NCBI GenBank assembly: GCA_016165875.1
Contig: JABBOT010000009.1
Coordinates: 11,881,467-11,945,466, forward strand
DNA from: Acanthopleura granulata
Lineage: Eukaryota; Mollusca; Polyplacophora; Chitonida; Chitonidae
Length of the DNA stretch: 64,000 nucleotides
Direction: 5' to 3'
The notes beneath the pieces are model-generated. The model did not search any database, was not told the DNA's origin, and saw only the letters and a list, made by a program, of their open reading frames with translations. Below, piece by piece: positions 1 to 11,128 of the stretch; the first letter of the stretch is position 1, and the number at the start of each line of letters is the position of its first letter. A program made the position numbers and the translations under genes.

Positions 1-24
1 CTAACCTGGATTAATTGAAGTTTT

Positions 25-95
25 CCTTTAGCTCAGTTGGTAGACTGCTGGATTTTGGATCAGTAGATACGAGTTCAAGCCCCATTTAAGCCTTT
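25..95 (+). repeat. tRNA-like segment, probably a decayed tRNA-derived repeat head
   Basis: It contains an A-box-like TAGCTCAGTTGG followed about 45 bases later by a B-box-like GAGTTCAAGCC, the spacing of an internal Pol III promoter. I could not fold a proper T stem, D stem or acceptor stem, and no 7-base anticodon loop closes on a 5-bp stem. A functional tRNA gene is therefore unlikely. A tRNA pseudogene or the head of a SINE fits better. Confidence 0.3.
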
Positions 96-524
96 ATGAT
101 AAACATCCTTCTACCATTACGTCTGGTTCGCGATATAATCATTGTGACCATTAACGTCCCTGGCAATGTCAAAATAAATGAGACTTTATAAGAGAGACCA
201 GTCTGCCAACAGCCTTCTGATTGTCATTTGTTTTCCCCCAGCCTAATGCAGGTGTCCGTTGTATAAGCGAAATATTTTTTTTAATATTGTGTAAAAGAAT
301 CAAATGAATAAATGGATAAATATGTAAATGTACAAAAAATAATGTGACTTAAGCACATACCATTGGGCACATATATACCATTTTGGGTGGCGATTTCATG
401 GATTTAGAATTTATTGAAATCACTTTCAAAGATGATATGTTCAGCACGTGTATGTGAGGGAAAACCTCTAGCCTTTTCACGGAAGTCATTAAATGTTAAA
501 AACACGTAGGTTGTTTTCATTGAC

Positions 525-720
525 AAAACTGTGGAGGAACAATGACTGCTCCCTGTAAATATTTGGTAGCATAAACACATAGCTGCACTTTGTTAACAGA
601 AACTGTGAAAGGTACAATGATTGCTCCCTGAATGAAAACATATTTATGTTAACTCTAACTGTGACAAATACAATGACAGCTCCTGTGAGAAATAGTTGTG
701 AATGATATATGACTGCTGTT
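525..720. repeat. Degenerate short tandem repeat, about 3 units
   Basis: The phrase AACTGTG...ACAATGACTGCTCC recurs at about 527, 600 and 656, with a fourth weak echo near 705. Spacing is irregular (about 55-75 bp). This looks like an old, decayed tandem array with no coding signal. Confidence 0.4.
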
Positions 721-1940
721 TGATTTTTTACGTATAATTAGCCGTAGGCTTGTATAATATACTTGTACAAATAAATCTTTACATTCTTTATCTTTGCTTA
801 GTCTTTATCATTTTGTAATACGCGATATATTCTGTGGTTTGTTTTGATTTTTGCGATTTTCTTTCTTTTGGTCGGGTGTAAATCAAAATGCTTTCAAGTC
901 ATGAAGTAAATTGATTAATTCGTTTATAGTTCTGTGTAGTTTGTTTTTTTTTTTCTTGTTTTTTTTTCTTAGAAAGATGTTAGCGTTTTGTAAGCTTGTG
1001 GTATTTTAATGCTTCCTTGATCTTGTGTTGATTGCTCACAATAAAGCAAAGATTCTTAATATTTTATAAGATTTTAGTGGGATTAGTTCTGTCTTGTTCT
1101 TATACTGATAGCACATAATCAGTGAAAGCTTCAGGTTGTTTGTGTCATATCAAGCGTTTGCGTGGAACGTGGAAAGGTCTGCCAGATGCAGACTGTCATA
1201 GATCATAAACAGATTAATCGAAATATCAGTAAGTGAATATACATGTAATAGCGTCTTTTCACTACAGCATTACACGTACATCAAGAAGGTTATGCCGGCC
1301 TTTGTCTTTTAGCAACTTAAGGGGAAAAGTTTTGGCCGAACTTGATAAGCTGGACTCATACTCATTAACTGGAGCCACTATCACCATCTGGTGACGTTTC
1401 CGTCAATGACGTTGTCTATAGGTTGTAGTGTCATCAGGTGATGTGAGTTACGAGCTTCCAGGTGAAGAACGCCTTTGCTGACTGCGTTATTGAGACCAAT
1501 GGAGGATTTTATGACATTGTCGCAAGTTGTAAGGTAATAAACTTGGAATAAAAATAGACTTGTCGTTTATTAGAATTTGTACGTTCTACCGCGTTAAACA
1601 GATTCAGGTGTATATGCAAGTTTTGTTGAGATAAGTTGGAGATCCTTGGGGAGAGGGCACGATTAAAGTGTCAGACTATGAGTTACGTCCCCTTGACCTA
1701 CAGCTGCAAACAGCTGGCATGTTTATATCCAGATTTTGTCGGTCAAAATCTTGTTGATCCACCAACTAGCTTAGTAAAGTACAAAAGCATAGAAACTCCG
1801 AAAAAAGAAATGTAACACATGGTTGACGTTCTCAATATTTCGACTAAGTTTTACTTGTCATCTTCAGGAGAAGTAATTTGTACAATCAACAAACACACAT
1901 ATATATACATTTACAGAGATGCGGACAATAGAAGGCTGAA
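721..1940. other. Intergenic stretch, nothing recognised
   Basis: AT-rich sequence with T-runs near 940-970. I see no long open frame, recognisable domain, tRNA or repeat structure on either strand. Confidence 0.5.
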
Positions 1941-2424
1941 TAAAATACACTGCTATGATTGATCAAATGATTCAACCAATGGAAATTAAACATTGATCAC
2001 TTATGGTCATTCAGGCAAACAGCAATAAACAGATGTAGTTATGACAGCACCAGGCCTTTGATCCTAATACAAAGAAACTGCTATTGTTTAGGTGATAGGT
2101 GTTGAATAGGGATTAGGACGATATGTAGCGGTCATTCAGAGAAAACAGCAGAATACACACATAGTGATGACAGCATCAGACATTGGACCCTACTAAAACA
2201 AAATGTTGTTGTTTTAGTGATTGGTGTGAGATATGGATTAGAGCGATATCTAACAGTTACACAGAGAGAACAGCAATATACACACATAGTTATTTACAAC
2301 TCTGTGTAACTGTTAGATATCGCTCTAATCCATATCTCACACCAATCACTAAAACAACAACATTTTGTTTTAGTAGGGTCCAATGTCTGATGCTGTCATC
2401 ACTATGTGTGTATTCTGCTGTTTT
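1890..2424. repeat. Decayed tandem array of about 125-130 bp units, last unit inverted
   Basis: Related units carry the landmarks (ACA)CACATAGTTATGACAGCAYCAG, a GTGATWGGTGT core and an AGCGATATSTA / CATTCAGAGAAAACAGCA end. A weak unit starts near 1890, a clearer one near 2025, a third at 2142, and the fourth (2300-2424) lies in reverse orientation. The last two are identical to each other while the earlier ones are well diverged. Confidence 0.55.
2142..2424. repeat. Perfect 125-bp inverted repeat with 33-base spacer
   Basis: Bases 2142-2266 are the exact reverse complement of 2300-2424. I checked the whole arm base by base and saw no mismatch. The 33-base spacer (2267-2299) repeats the ACACACATAGTTA landmark of the surrounding tandem units. 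The identity of the arms, against older diverged units beside them, points to a recent inverted duplication or gene conversion between arms. Confidence 0.9.
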
Positions 2425-2940
2425 ATTACGCCTACCAGCCTGCTCACCTAAACAACATTTCTTGCTATTGCTCTGCATATGACTCAATATTTACATTTCC
2501 GGCCAGGCCTCGCTTCCAGGTAATCGCCAGCGAACCAGCGCAGCTGTCGCTCTGCCTGCTGCATTGACCCAGCCCCTGGCCCACTCTCCCTGGGTAACAA
2601 GCAATGAGCACATCGCGTATTCTTCGGAGGACTATCTTTTGCTGCATCGGTCAACCTGTGTCACTGTTTTAATGGCCGCCTTCTCACAAGTCCGGCGATG
2701 TAAACGCAAATGCTTGTTAACCCGGAGGATGTTTGAGGGTGAGTCACAACTTTAAGCGTGAAACGTGTTTGCTTATGGAAAATTTATAGTAGTCTGGGGC
2801 CTGTGTGGCTTTAATGTGTGGTTTCCAATTCATCACAAGAGTAGTCTGGGTCATAATAAAATTTGCTCTCCTTTTGCGGGAAGGGGAACTCAGAAAGACA
2901 TCAAGTTACATGTAGCTCCGCTGAAAATGAGTGAGTGAGT
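2425..2940. other. Intergenic stretch, nothing recognised
   Basis: Slightly more GC-rich than its surroundings (2510-2710). Short open frames exist on both strands but show no family resemblance or splice context that I can support. Confidence 0.4.
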
Positions 2941-2944
2941 ACTT

Positions 2945-3315
2945 GGGGTTGAATGTCGTATTTAACAATGTTTCAGTCATATGACGACGTCATCATGCAT
3001 ATGACGACGAGGAATCTTTCTGTTGTGTGCATATAGTGTATCTTCCTGTAGCAGGTGGGTCCATGCCGCCGAAGTGCTGCTGCCTCTGGAACATCATGCC
3101 GAAGGCACCAAACATGACACCCCACCCAGTCACATTATACTGACACCGGGTCGACCAGCCCTGTTTCCTTGCTCTAACCACTCCTTGCTGAGCGCCATGC
3201 GAGACAGCAACAAGTACCATTATTAAAATTTTTCGTTTGACCCGACCTGGGCTCGAACGTTCATGGGTCTCGGGATCTCGAGGCGCACGCTCTAACCACT
3301 AAACCACCCAGGGCA
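2945..3315 (-). mobile_element. SINE family B, near full length
   Basis: The tRNA-like head is at the right end. On the minus strand it reads GGTTTAGTGGTTAGAGCG (A box) and, after about 40 bases, GTTCGAGCCCAGGTC (B box). The body has the family-B landmarks: a segment whose plus strand reads GAACATCATGCCGAAG, a CCCAGTCACATTATACTGAC block, and a TCATATGACGACG 3' region. The body can be read as a short peptide in one frame, which is a chance property of this repeat. Confidence 0.75.
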
Positions 3316-3394
3316 TCTCTGAAAAAGAGGAAGAGAGCAGTAAATAGCCGTGATGACGTCAGGTTACATAGAGTTAACGTCTTCGGTTTGGGCC

Positions 3395-3570
3395 GCCCTC
3401 CCGTGGCCGAGGGCGGGGGGGGGGGGGGGCAACATCCGCAGCAATCTGTTGATGGGTTTCTGCCGGGCTCTGATCGGTTTCCTTCCACCATAATGCTAAT
3501 CGGAGTCGTATGTGTGAAACATTCTTGAGTACGGCGTAAAACACCCATCAAATAAATACATATTAAATCT
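3395..3570 (+). mobile_element. SINE family A, 5'-truncated
   Basis: The 3' half carries the family signature: GGGTTTCTGCCGGGCTCTG, then TTCCACCATAATGCT, GTGAAACATTCTTGAGTACG and GCGTAAAACACC, ending in an AAATAAATA tail. The left part has a 14-base G run (3416-3429) inside a GC-rich CCGAGGGCGG context that is not usual for this family. Confidence 0.7.
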
Positions 3571-3844
3571 AACAGACTGTTCACTCGGCAGAGAAGTATC
3601 GGTCATGATTGTGCTAATGTCACGTTGGCCGCTCGGGTAGAATGTTCGTTAACTTTCAGTTTTAAGCACGGATTGAGACACCGATGATTTAGGTATATTG
3701 TGTCATTTTTTTTTCGCATTGCTTTCTTTTTTTTAATAAAGCCAGTTTCATAAATGTGATTTTTAGTGAACTCCACAGAACAGGTGATGGTTTTGTTGGC
3801 TGCAACTGGAAAAGACTTGGAAGAGAGCGGGTCATACAAAAGAC

Positions 3845-4125
3845 TTCAAAACTTGGTACTTGTTGCTTTGCACTCACCTCTGAAATAGCAAGGTTACAGC
3901 AAGGAAGCAGAACTTGTCTGTCCAGTGTCAGCATAATGTGCCTGAGTATAGAATGTCACGTCTGGTGTGTTCGGCATGATGTTCCAGCGACGGCAGCACT
4001 TGGACGGCATGGACTCTCCCTACCACAATAAGACACAGTATACATATTAAGGACTCCTCATCGTAATATAACTGTAAAATTGTTGAGTAAGATGTAAAAC
4101 CCAAACACATACACGCATACATACA
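3845..4125 (+). mobile_element. SINE family B, head missing
   Basis: Body landmarks run in order: ACTTGTCTGTCCAGTGTCAG, TCGGCATGATGTTCCAG, a CACAGTATACATATTAAGGA block and GAGTAAGATGTAAAACCC with a CATA-rich tail. The tRNA-like head seen at 3315 and 11255 is absent. Confidence 0.65.
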
Positions 4126-4781
4126 TGTATGGGCTCAACGTGATCCGTCTGTTTCAAACAGACACTATACTAATATGAGTGAAATAATGTAGAAAACGAC
4201 GGTAAACCCCAAATAAAGAAAGCAGAAAAAAATTATGCTTAGCACACATTTTATTGTACAAAAGGATAAAATTTCATTCCGCGCGCTTTGTGGTAGCAAT
4301 CTGACTGACGGTATATGCTGTGTCTTTGTCACTTCTCAGTGCTATATGATCTGTGCTATATGATCTGTGTAAACAGGTTTTGTGTTAACACATGCTAACA
4401 AGCAGGAAGCTGGGTTAACAAAGGCACGACGGAGAAGTGTCGTAAATCTTGACTTTGTGGGTGTCTTTATTTGTGTAGCTTGCCTGACGCGTGAGCCTCT
4501 CGTTGCTGAAGAGCGAACCGCTTGACACGCTGTCATCATCCGCACAAAGGATTAATAGCGAACCTGCCAGGTGTCATTTAACGTGCCAGCAGATGACAAA
4601 ACAGCAGGCGAAGTAACAAACATCGGCTGGCTAGCTAGTAGTTTTTCATGTTTTCATATTGTGTGATTATTAAAACACGGCCGATTTGGAGTAATTTTCG
4701 ACCAGCGACGCCTAACAAACTACAATAAACATCACTGCATTTCTTGTACCTACTTAAGGCATGGTGCTGGGCGGGCGTTTA

Positions 4782-4935
4782 AGTACATACTGTCTGAACA
4801 TTTACACGAATAGTCAGAGTAAAACCCTTACTGAGGTAAACTGACAAGAAGTCGTGTTTCACCACTTATATACCTTTAACTCGTTGCCGAACTTTTACAC
4901 CGTCTTCGCTGCTCTGGTTTTCACTCTCTGTTCTG
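4782..4935 (+). repeat. Dispersed repeat family E, copy
   Basis: The block AACATTTACACGAATAGTCAGAGTAAAACCC...GTGTTTCACC matches the block at 28444-28535 with moderate divergence. Related sequence occurs near 36250, 38030 and 49840-50490. There are no terminal repeats or coding frame to assign it to a class. Confidence 0.45.
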
Positions 4936-5084
4936 TGTGTCTTTCACAACAAAAGTCGCCAGAAAAAGAAATTACATTTATTTCAGCGATATGGTTTTGC
5001 TGTTTGTCTTTTGCTTTAACAACGCTGATTGTCATTTTCCGTTATGTATTTCGTAGGGTCAACAATCACCAATCAAATAAATAA
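4854..5084 (+). other. Small open frame with two predicted membrane segments, coding status unknown
   Basis: The 76-residue frame has hydrophobic stretches at about residues 16-31 and 43-64 and ends in a basic tail (RYVFRRVNNHQSNK). An AATAAATAAATAAA run follows the stop directly. The 5' third overlaps dispersed repeat family E, and AT-rich DNA readily yields hydrophobic frames. I do not recognise a family and treat it as probably non-coding. Confidence 0.15.
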
Positions 5085-5569
5085 ATAAATTTTGGAGTCG
5101 TTATATAGATCGGGGATTCGACTCTGGTTAGGTGACGTGTATGTTCAGTTTTTGGGGGTTTGTTTTTTAAATAAATGGATAATTTAAAAACATCATGGGA
5201 TAATTTTTTAGACTGATTCCGAAAATGCATATGCCTACAACGCAAACACGTGAACAAATTTACACACACAAGCCTTTACAGGGTACCACCGGCTTGTCTG
5301 ATGACCCAGTTTTCAGTTTGTGGTTAGTCGCTTTCTCTCCAGTGTAGCAAAGGGCCAAAACACCGCTTTACCGCCTCGGCTGCTTTACTGGCAGATTAAG
5401 GTACAGTGCATTTTCCTGTTGATAAATAGCACTCTTCTGACTCACAGCCAATTGCGTTGTTACATCAACAATGTGCTGTAAAAGTACAACATGGTCGTAC
5501 TTTTTGTTTCCACAGTCACAGTGTTAACGCGTACAAATACACGCACACACAGATAACACAATGACGTCG

Positions 5570-7165
5570 GGCCGACGTCCAAATTTTGTCCACGCCGTCC
5601 GTTTATCCTCGCTGACGGATAATGGACCCTGGCCGATACCCAGGCGACGTCAAATTCTTGACCAAAAAGGGGATATCTAATTTTGTACCTTCCAATGATC
5701 AAAACTGGACAGCTATATACTACCCGTGTCAAGACGTCCAGCAGACATTGAAAACATCGCAAAACATGGACATCCATTTTCTACCAGGCCTACAACGTCT
5801 AGCCAGTGGCAAATTAATGACCAAAGAAGGACGCCCTTACCAGAATGTCCTGCCGACGGCCAAAGATTGACCAAAACTGGACATCCATATACTGCACCTA
5901 TCACGACGTTCAGCCGACGGCCAGAGATTGACCGAAACTGGACATCCATATACTGCTCCTATCATAACGTTCAGCTGACGGCCAGAGAATAACCAAAACT
6001 GGACATCCATATACTGCTCCTATCATAACGTTCAGCTGACGGCCAGAGAATAACCAAAACATGGACATCCATATACTGCTCCTATCATAACGTTCAGCTG
6101 ACGGCCAGAGATTGACCGAAACTGGACATCCATATACTGCTCCTATCATAACGTTCAGCTGACGGCCAGAGAATAACCAAAACTGGACATCCATATACTG
6201 CTCCTATCATAACGTTCAGCTGACGGCCAGAGATTGACCGAAACTGGACATACATATACTGCTCCTATCATAACGTTCAGCCGACGGCCAGAGATTGACC
6301 AAAACTGGACATCCATATACTGCACCTATCACGACGTTCAGCCGACGGCCAGAGATTGACCAAAACTGGACATCCATATACTGCTCCTATCATAACGTTC
6401 AGCTGACGGCCAGAGAATAACCAAAACTGGACATCCATATACTGCTCCTATCATAACGTTCAGCTGACGGCCAGAGAATAACCAAAACTGGACGTCCATA
6501 TACTGCTCCTATCATAACGTTCAGCTGACGGCCAGAGAATAACCAAAACTGGACATCCATATACTGCTCCTATCATAACGTTCAGCTGACGGCCAGAGAT
6601 TGACCGAAACTGGACATCCATATACTGCTCCTATCATAACGTTCAGCTGACGGCCAGAGAATAACCAAAACTGGACATCCATATACTGCTCCTATCATAA
6701 CGTTCAGCTGACGGCCAGAGATTGACCGAAACTGGACATCCATATACTGTTCCTATCATAACGTTCAGCTGACGGCCAGAGAATAACCAAAACTGGACAT
6801 CCATATACTGCTCCTATCATAATGTTCAGCTGACGGCCAGAGATTGACCAAAACATGGACATCCATATACTGCTCCTATCACGATATTGAGTAGATAGCC
6901 AATGAATGACAAAAATTGGACATCCTTTTGCTCCCCGTTTCACCATGTCCAGTCAGCGGCAAATTCGTGACCAAAGATATGCTTTCGCATACTGCCCATA
7001 TCAGGACGTCCGGTCGACCGCAAATTAATGTTCAGAAATGGACATCTATGCCCTGCCCCTGTCAAAACACACAGCTGATGGCCAATGAATAACAAAAATG
7101 GACACCCATTTACTGCCCGTATCAAGACATCGAACCAACGGAAAATTAATGTCCAAAGATGGATC
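5570..7165. repeat. 61-bp tandem repeat array (minisatellite) with two unit types
   Basis: The unit has the order GGACATCCATATACTG, CTCCTATCATAACGTTCAG, CTGACGGCCAGAG. It repeats every 61 bp about 17 times between 5869 and 6900. Degenerate relatives extend out to about 5570 and 7165. Two variants differ after CCAGAG: ATTGACCGAAACTGG versus ATAACCAAAACTGG. Units near the centre are almost identical and units at both edges are strongly diverged, as expected from unequal exchange. Because 61 is not a multiple of three, the open frames seen on both strands are by-products of the repeat. Confidence 0.9.
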
Positions 7166-8585
7166 TTGTAAATATACCTGAAAGAAGGCTTCCGTTTCTC
7201 GATTCCAAGGAACAGGCAAGCAGGCTAAAAATATGACCCGTTCACCTGTTCAACAATTTTTGTAAACTGAAACATTCCCATCATTAATTCCTCAAACTGA
7301 ACAACATGTCATGAAATTTCTACTGACCGGAGCCTGTCACTATATTCTCCGTTAGTGAATGCTTTCTAACTGCAGTAGGACTTACATATCGTTTGTCTCT
7401 TTGTCTCTTTCAGCTAAGCGACATATACTAACTAATACCGCCTGGAAAATAGGCAAATGTATTTTTCTTACTGTTTTTTTTCTGGCCCTATTAGATATTT
7501 TCTAATGGGTCGCATGATATGATGTAAAGATGACCGTTTAATATAACAACATTAATTATGTGTACAGACAGTATATCATTATTCCAGAGCTTTAGTCTCG
7601 AGAGTTGAGAAGTGTCATTTTTCCCTTGCACGAATCCCTGATTTTTAAAACACATAAAACAGGCTTACAGATGGAATGACGACCCCACGCGTTTATAGCC
7701 ATCCTAGTTATTAGCTTTGTATACATACCTTCCATCTCCCTAATTCTCCGATATAGGAGGTGTAAAGAGGTATGCATTGTCCATTTGTCACACTTTATGG
7801 GGGCCCCTGGTGGGCACAGGTTGGCCTTCACCAGGTGTGCAAAGTAATTGTATGACTAGAACACGGTCGCCACCGGTGAACAGCTGAGAGTGGAGAGCAC
7901 AAATGGTGTGTTCATTAAATTAGTTCAGGGCCTACACTAGAACATGTCTTTCTTATGGATATACAACTTCTTGGCTTATTATGACGACGTTTCGATGTAG
8001 ATGCTAACATCGTTAAATGCCACTTAAACAAGTTAGTTCAGGGCCTGCACATCATACAACCAAGATATGTAAAGCCTTGTAAACTTGCCACTGGAGCTGT
8101 AAAGTAAACCTTTTAGGATTGCATGAGGGATACAGCTAAACGAACAGGGTTCGGGAAATAGTGGAGAAAAAAAGAATGTAACCATGTAGATAGCCCATTC
8201 CTCTGTCCACGATTATTTATGGACCCATTGGACCGGAATGCATACACTGAAGTCTAAACAAAACATAGAGACCATCGACAACCCTGTAAATCAATAAGTC
8301 AATTACCAACCTTACAAAATTTGCCACACTTTTCCTGTTTTCATTCATTCTGGAGAAAGAGAGCCGTTTGTAAAGTCCAAATATGACGTTCTTTGGTTCT
8401 GGTGTAAAATAAAGTCTTCATAATATATTTTATAAATATCTGTTGTTCACTCCTTTCGTGAAATATCGTGTTTTTCACTAGGCAGTTGGAATTTTAATCT
8501 TACCACTGTAGTTCCCTTTAATAACGGTGGTTTTACCTTAACAGTCTTTCCGTCTACAAGGTATATGGAGGTGTATGAAAGCCCG
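7166..8585. other. Intergenic stretch, nothing recognised
   Basis: No recognisable gene, RNA or repeat. The phrase TTAGTTCAGGGCCT(A/G)CAC appears twice (about 7920 and 8034), which may be a trace of an old duplication. Confidence 0.4.
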
Positions 8586-8597
8586 ATGGTCAAATAA

Positions 8598-8800
8598 ACG
8601 TCGGCTCAAAGTCGGTTACGGACGTGGGCGGGACAGCCTTTATGGGATGTTGGCCCGACATCGGCTATGCTACATCGGCCCAGCGTTGGGTGGAGGGCGT
8701 CGCGCCGATGAGTAACATGACCTTGAGCCAGCGGCATACAGCCGACCGCGAGCCGACAGCGGCTCTGTCCTTTACGGGATGTCGGCCCGACGACTATATG
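8598..8800. repeat. GC-rich repeat with paired GGGATGTYGGCCCGAC motifs
   Basis: TTTATGGGATGTTGGCCCGAC (near 8639) and TTTACGGGATGTCGGCCCGAC (near 8771) are about 132 bp apart. The intervening sequence is rich in CGGC/GCCG words (ATCGGC, GTCGGC, GCCGAC), giving partial self-complementarity. It stands out sharply from the AT-rich surroundings. A similar GACGTCGGGCCGACGTCC word lies at about 5560. Confidence 0.5.
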
Positions 8801-8914
8801 ACATCTTGGTGTTATCGGGTCCACCAATACGATATAAAGTTACAGCAATAATGATTATAGTAATTCTGTGGGAAGTCAATACCCTAAATCTGCAGCAGGT
8901 CACTATTTGTGCAA

Positions 8915-9560
8915 TAAATTTTGTAGATATACCCCATTTGTCTGGGTAAAGTATTTACAGTATTTTTCCCTGTCGCACAAGACACCCACTACAGTGTATG
9001 TAAACGATATTTGTACAGTTACTTTTGTAGATATTTCTCTGTGAAAAGGATTTCCAGTATTTTTTCCTGTCGTACAATACATCCATTATTGTATATGTAC
9101 ACAATATTTGTAGAGTTGATTTTCCAGATATACCCCATCTGTCTGTGTAAAATATGTAAAGTTTTTTTTTCTCTCTTACAATACATCTATTACTGCACGT
9201 GTGCGTAAAAAATATTTGTATATTTGTGTAGTTAATTTTTGTACATTTACTCTCTTTGTTTAATTGGGTAAAACATTGTAATATTTTTCCTTCGGCATAT
9301 GATACATCCATTCCTGTGTATATAAACACTACTTCTATACTTTTAACATCTACCCCACTTGGCTAAAGTCCTTGCAGTATTTTCCCCTGTCCTTCAGTAT
9401 ATCCATTACTCTGTATATAAATATATATTTGTACAGTTTTGTACACCTACCAGATTTCTTTGTGCAAAGTCTTTACATTACTTTGTCTTAAAATATTCCA
9501 AAATATTCTGTATATACGTAGACAAGACATGTTTTACTGTACCGTCGACTTTTTACACCA
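8915..9560. repeat. Degenerate tandem array, about 105-bp units, six copies
   Basis: Each unit begins with TTTTGTAGATATACCCC(A)TYTGTCTG or a decayed form (8919, 9024, 9120, 9235, 9340, 9440). It continues with a TACAGTATTTTTCCCTGTC core and a RATACATCCATTACTGTATATGTA segment. The units are diverged from one another. No coding signal is seen. Confidence 0.75.
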
Positions 9561-9985
9561 AGTTTACCTGTACAGTGGTGAGGTCCTATTCTTTATACCC
9601 CTAGGGAACTCAAAGGGTATGATATTACATTTATGAAAAAACAATATATAAAATAAGTCGATCGTATTTATGTGCAAAAATCAAATTCGTTGTCCATGAT
9701 GTCGATGTGGCATGCATCTCATATAGGCCACACTTTGTCCTGTTGATAAAGTGTTCCCACATTCACAGTTGGAACAAAATAGATTTGCATACAAAACAGA
9801 ATGACGGAGACTGTAAAGCTTGCATCTTCAAACCACACATCATAAACCTTTCATTCTCACCTTTTTCATCCTGGACCTTATAATTACCCCCCACCCCACC
9901 CACCCCCCCATCCCGATTCAACCTTACATATACTTCTCCTTCGCAAACGAAGGAAACTCTATACACAAATGTTTATCAATTCGTT
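9561..9985. other. Probable 3' flank of the sulfotransferase gene
   Basis: This lies just downstream of the stop codon of the minus-strand gene, so part is likely its 3' untranslated region. It has a run of C on the plus strand (9888-9915). I could not identify a convincing polyadenylation signal. Confidence 0.35.
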
Positions 9986-11128
9986 TTACTGATCTTGCTT
10001 CTTCCACAACAATTTTACGAATATTTCTTCCCTGAAACTAAGATAATCACAGTCCACCTTTGTGATATTAAATCCTTTAGAAAATTCGGTCTTCTCAAAG
10101 TGCTTGATCTGGGACCCGCGTTTTCTTAGAAGTCCACAGAATCTCGTCACATTTTTCAGTGTTTCTTGGAAAATGCTCACTTCTTGTGATAATTTAATTT
10201 CGGCTTTTTTAATTTGTTCAAACTTTCTACTGAAGTAATCGTAAAGCTGAAAGTCTGACGGAGATAGATCTATCAAGCGTTTTCTTATGTCTTCGGGAAT
10301 AGAGGGTTTTAGCGCCCGCCCCTTATGCTGTACTTTGTACAGAATGTCTTTAGTTGACCAACACAGTCTCCGTTTCAAAATCACAAGAGACTCATCAAAA
10401 TGATTCGCTATCAAGACGAACTCCATATGTTCGTCCACCATTTTAATGTATTCGTCCACATAACTCACATTCCTGTATTGGGATTTAGGAATGCCGAAGT
10501 CAAAAGACATCCGACTGACAAGTAACGACCCGGGCTTAAATGCTATCGGCTCGTAAAAATCTGGCTTCCTCAGAAACTCTCTCATCAGCACAAGGTCATT
10601 TCCTCTCACCGTCGATTTTGCTGTCACAGAATTTCTATATTGGACGAAATACAGAAAGGACGACACGAATCGGTCCACTGGTTCTCTGACCGCCGCTATG
10701 ACAGCGACATCTGGTGGAAGGTACCTCTTAAACGCCTCACGGTTGTACACGACATGTTGGCACAGAATTTCATAAACCGCTCCCCGAGGAATCGGGGGTA
10801 ATTTCTCTGGGTTCAGGGTTTCAAAAAACCCTAAGTGGTACAAGTCATCCTTAGGCGGAAGTGCAAAGGTGAGGTTTCTTGAAAATCCGAATCTCTGTAG
10901 AATTGTGGTGATTGTTGTGCTGGCGGCCTTATGAACCTTCACAAAGGCCACTCTTCTCCTCTCCGTGCACACGGGATCTCTTCCGGATGAAAACTGTCCC
11001 CATTCTCCATGCCCGGGGGCCGGATAGGAAATGCTGACGGGATTATTTACCAGGGATAAAAACAGGAGCGACACCAAGGCACCGGAAATCGCCAACAGCA
11101 AACAGCTTCTGCGAAGTACAGAAAACAT
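9986..11128 (-). CDS. Galactose-3-O-sulfotransferase (Gal3ST family)
   Basis: Predicted Golgi type II membrane enzyme that transfers sulfate from PAPS to the 3-OH of terminal galactose on glycolipids or glycans. The 380 residues have a short cytoplasmic tail, a signal anchor at about 9-27, a stem, then the sulfotransferase domain. The 5'-phosphosulfate-binding motif is VKVHKAASTT (63-72). The 3'-phosphate motif is REPVDRFVSSF (148-158, with R148 and S156). Family-typical phrases follow: VLIANHFDESLVILKRRLCW and DILYK. Sequons include NLT at 85 and later NVS, NVT and NIT sites. Length is slightly below vertebrate Gal3ST proteins (around 420, from memory). The frame is unbroken. The first ATG sits in weak context, and the bases after it (TTTTCTGTACTTCGCAG) resemble a 3' splice site. 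The true coding exon may therefore begin near residue 7, with an upstream exon to the right. Which Gal3ST subtype and acceptor cannot be told. Confidence 0.92.
   Translation of the reverse strand: MFSVLRRSCLLLAISGALVSLLFLSLVNNPVSISYPAPGHGEWGQFSSGRDPVCTERRRVAFVKVHKAASTTITTILQRFGFSRNLTFALPPKDDLYHLGFFETLNPEKLPPIPRGAVYEILCQHVVYNREAFKRYLPPDVAVIAAVREPVDRFVSSFLYFVQYRNSVTAKSTVRGNDLVLMREFLRKPDFYEPIAFKPGSLLVSRMSFDFGIPKSQYRNVSYVDEYIKMVDEHMEFVLIANHFDESLVILKRRLCWSTKDILYKVQHKGRALKPSIPEDIRKRLIDLSPSDFQLYDYFSRKFEQIKKAEIKLSQEVSIFQETLKNVTRFCGLLRKRGSQIKHFEKTEFSKGFNITKVDCDYLSFREEIFVKLLWKKQDQ

Noticed and set aside
25..95. Functional tRNA gene at the left edge
   Set aside because: A- and B-box-like words are present, but D, T, anticodon and acceptor stems do not pair. 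Listed only as a tRNA-like repeat.
2993..3226. Short proteins on both strands with an EHHAE phrase
   Set aside because: The same peptide phrase recurs wherever SINE family B occurs (3023, 53428, 55779, 11395), so it is translation of a SINE body.
5910..6946. Repeat proteins encoded on the minus strand of the 61-bp array
   Set aside because: The open frames arise because a 61-bp unit cycles through all frames without stops. There is no start context, splice signal or conservation beyond the DNA unit.
9820..10035. Plus-strand frame rich in H, P and T
   Set aside because: It overlaps the 3' end of the sulfotransferase gene and a C-rich tract. No independent evidence.
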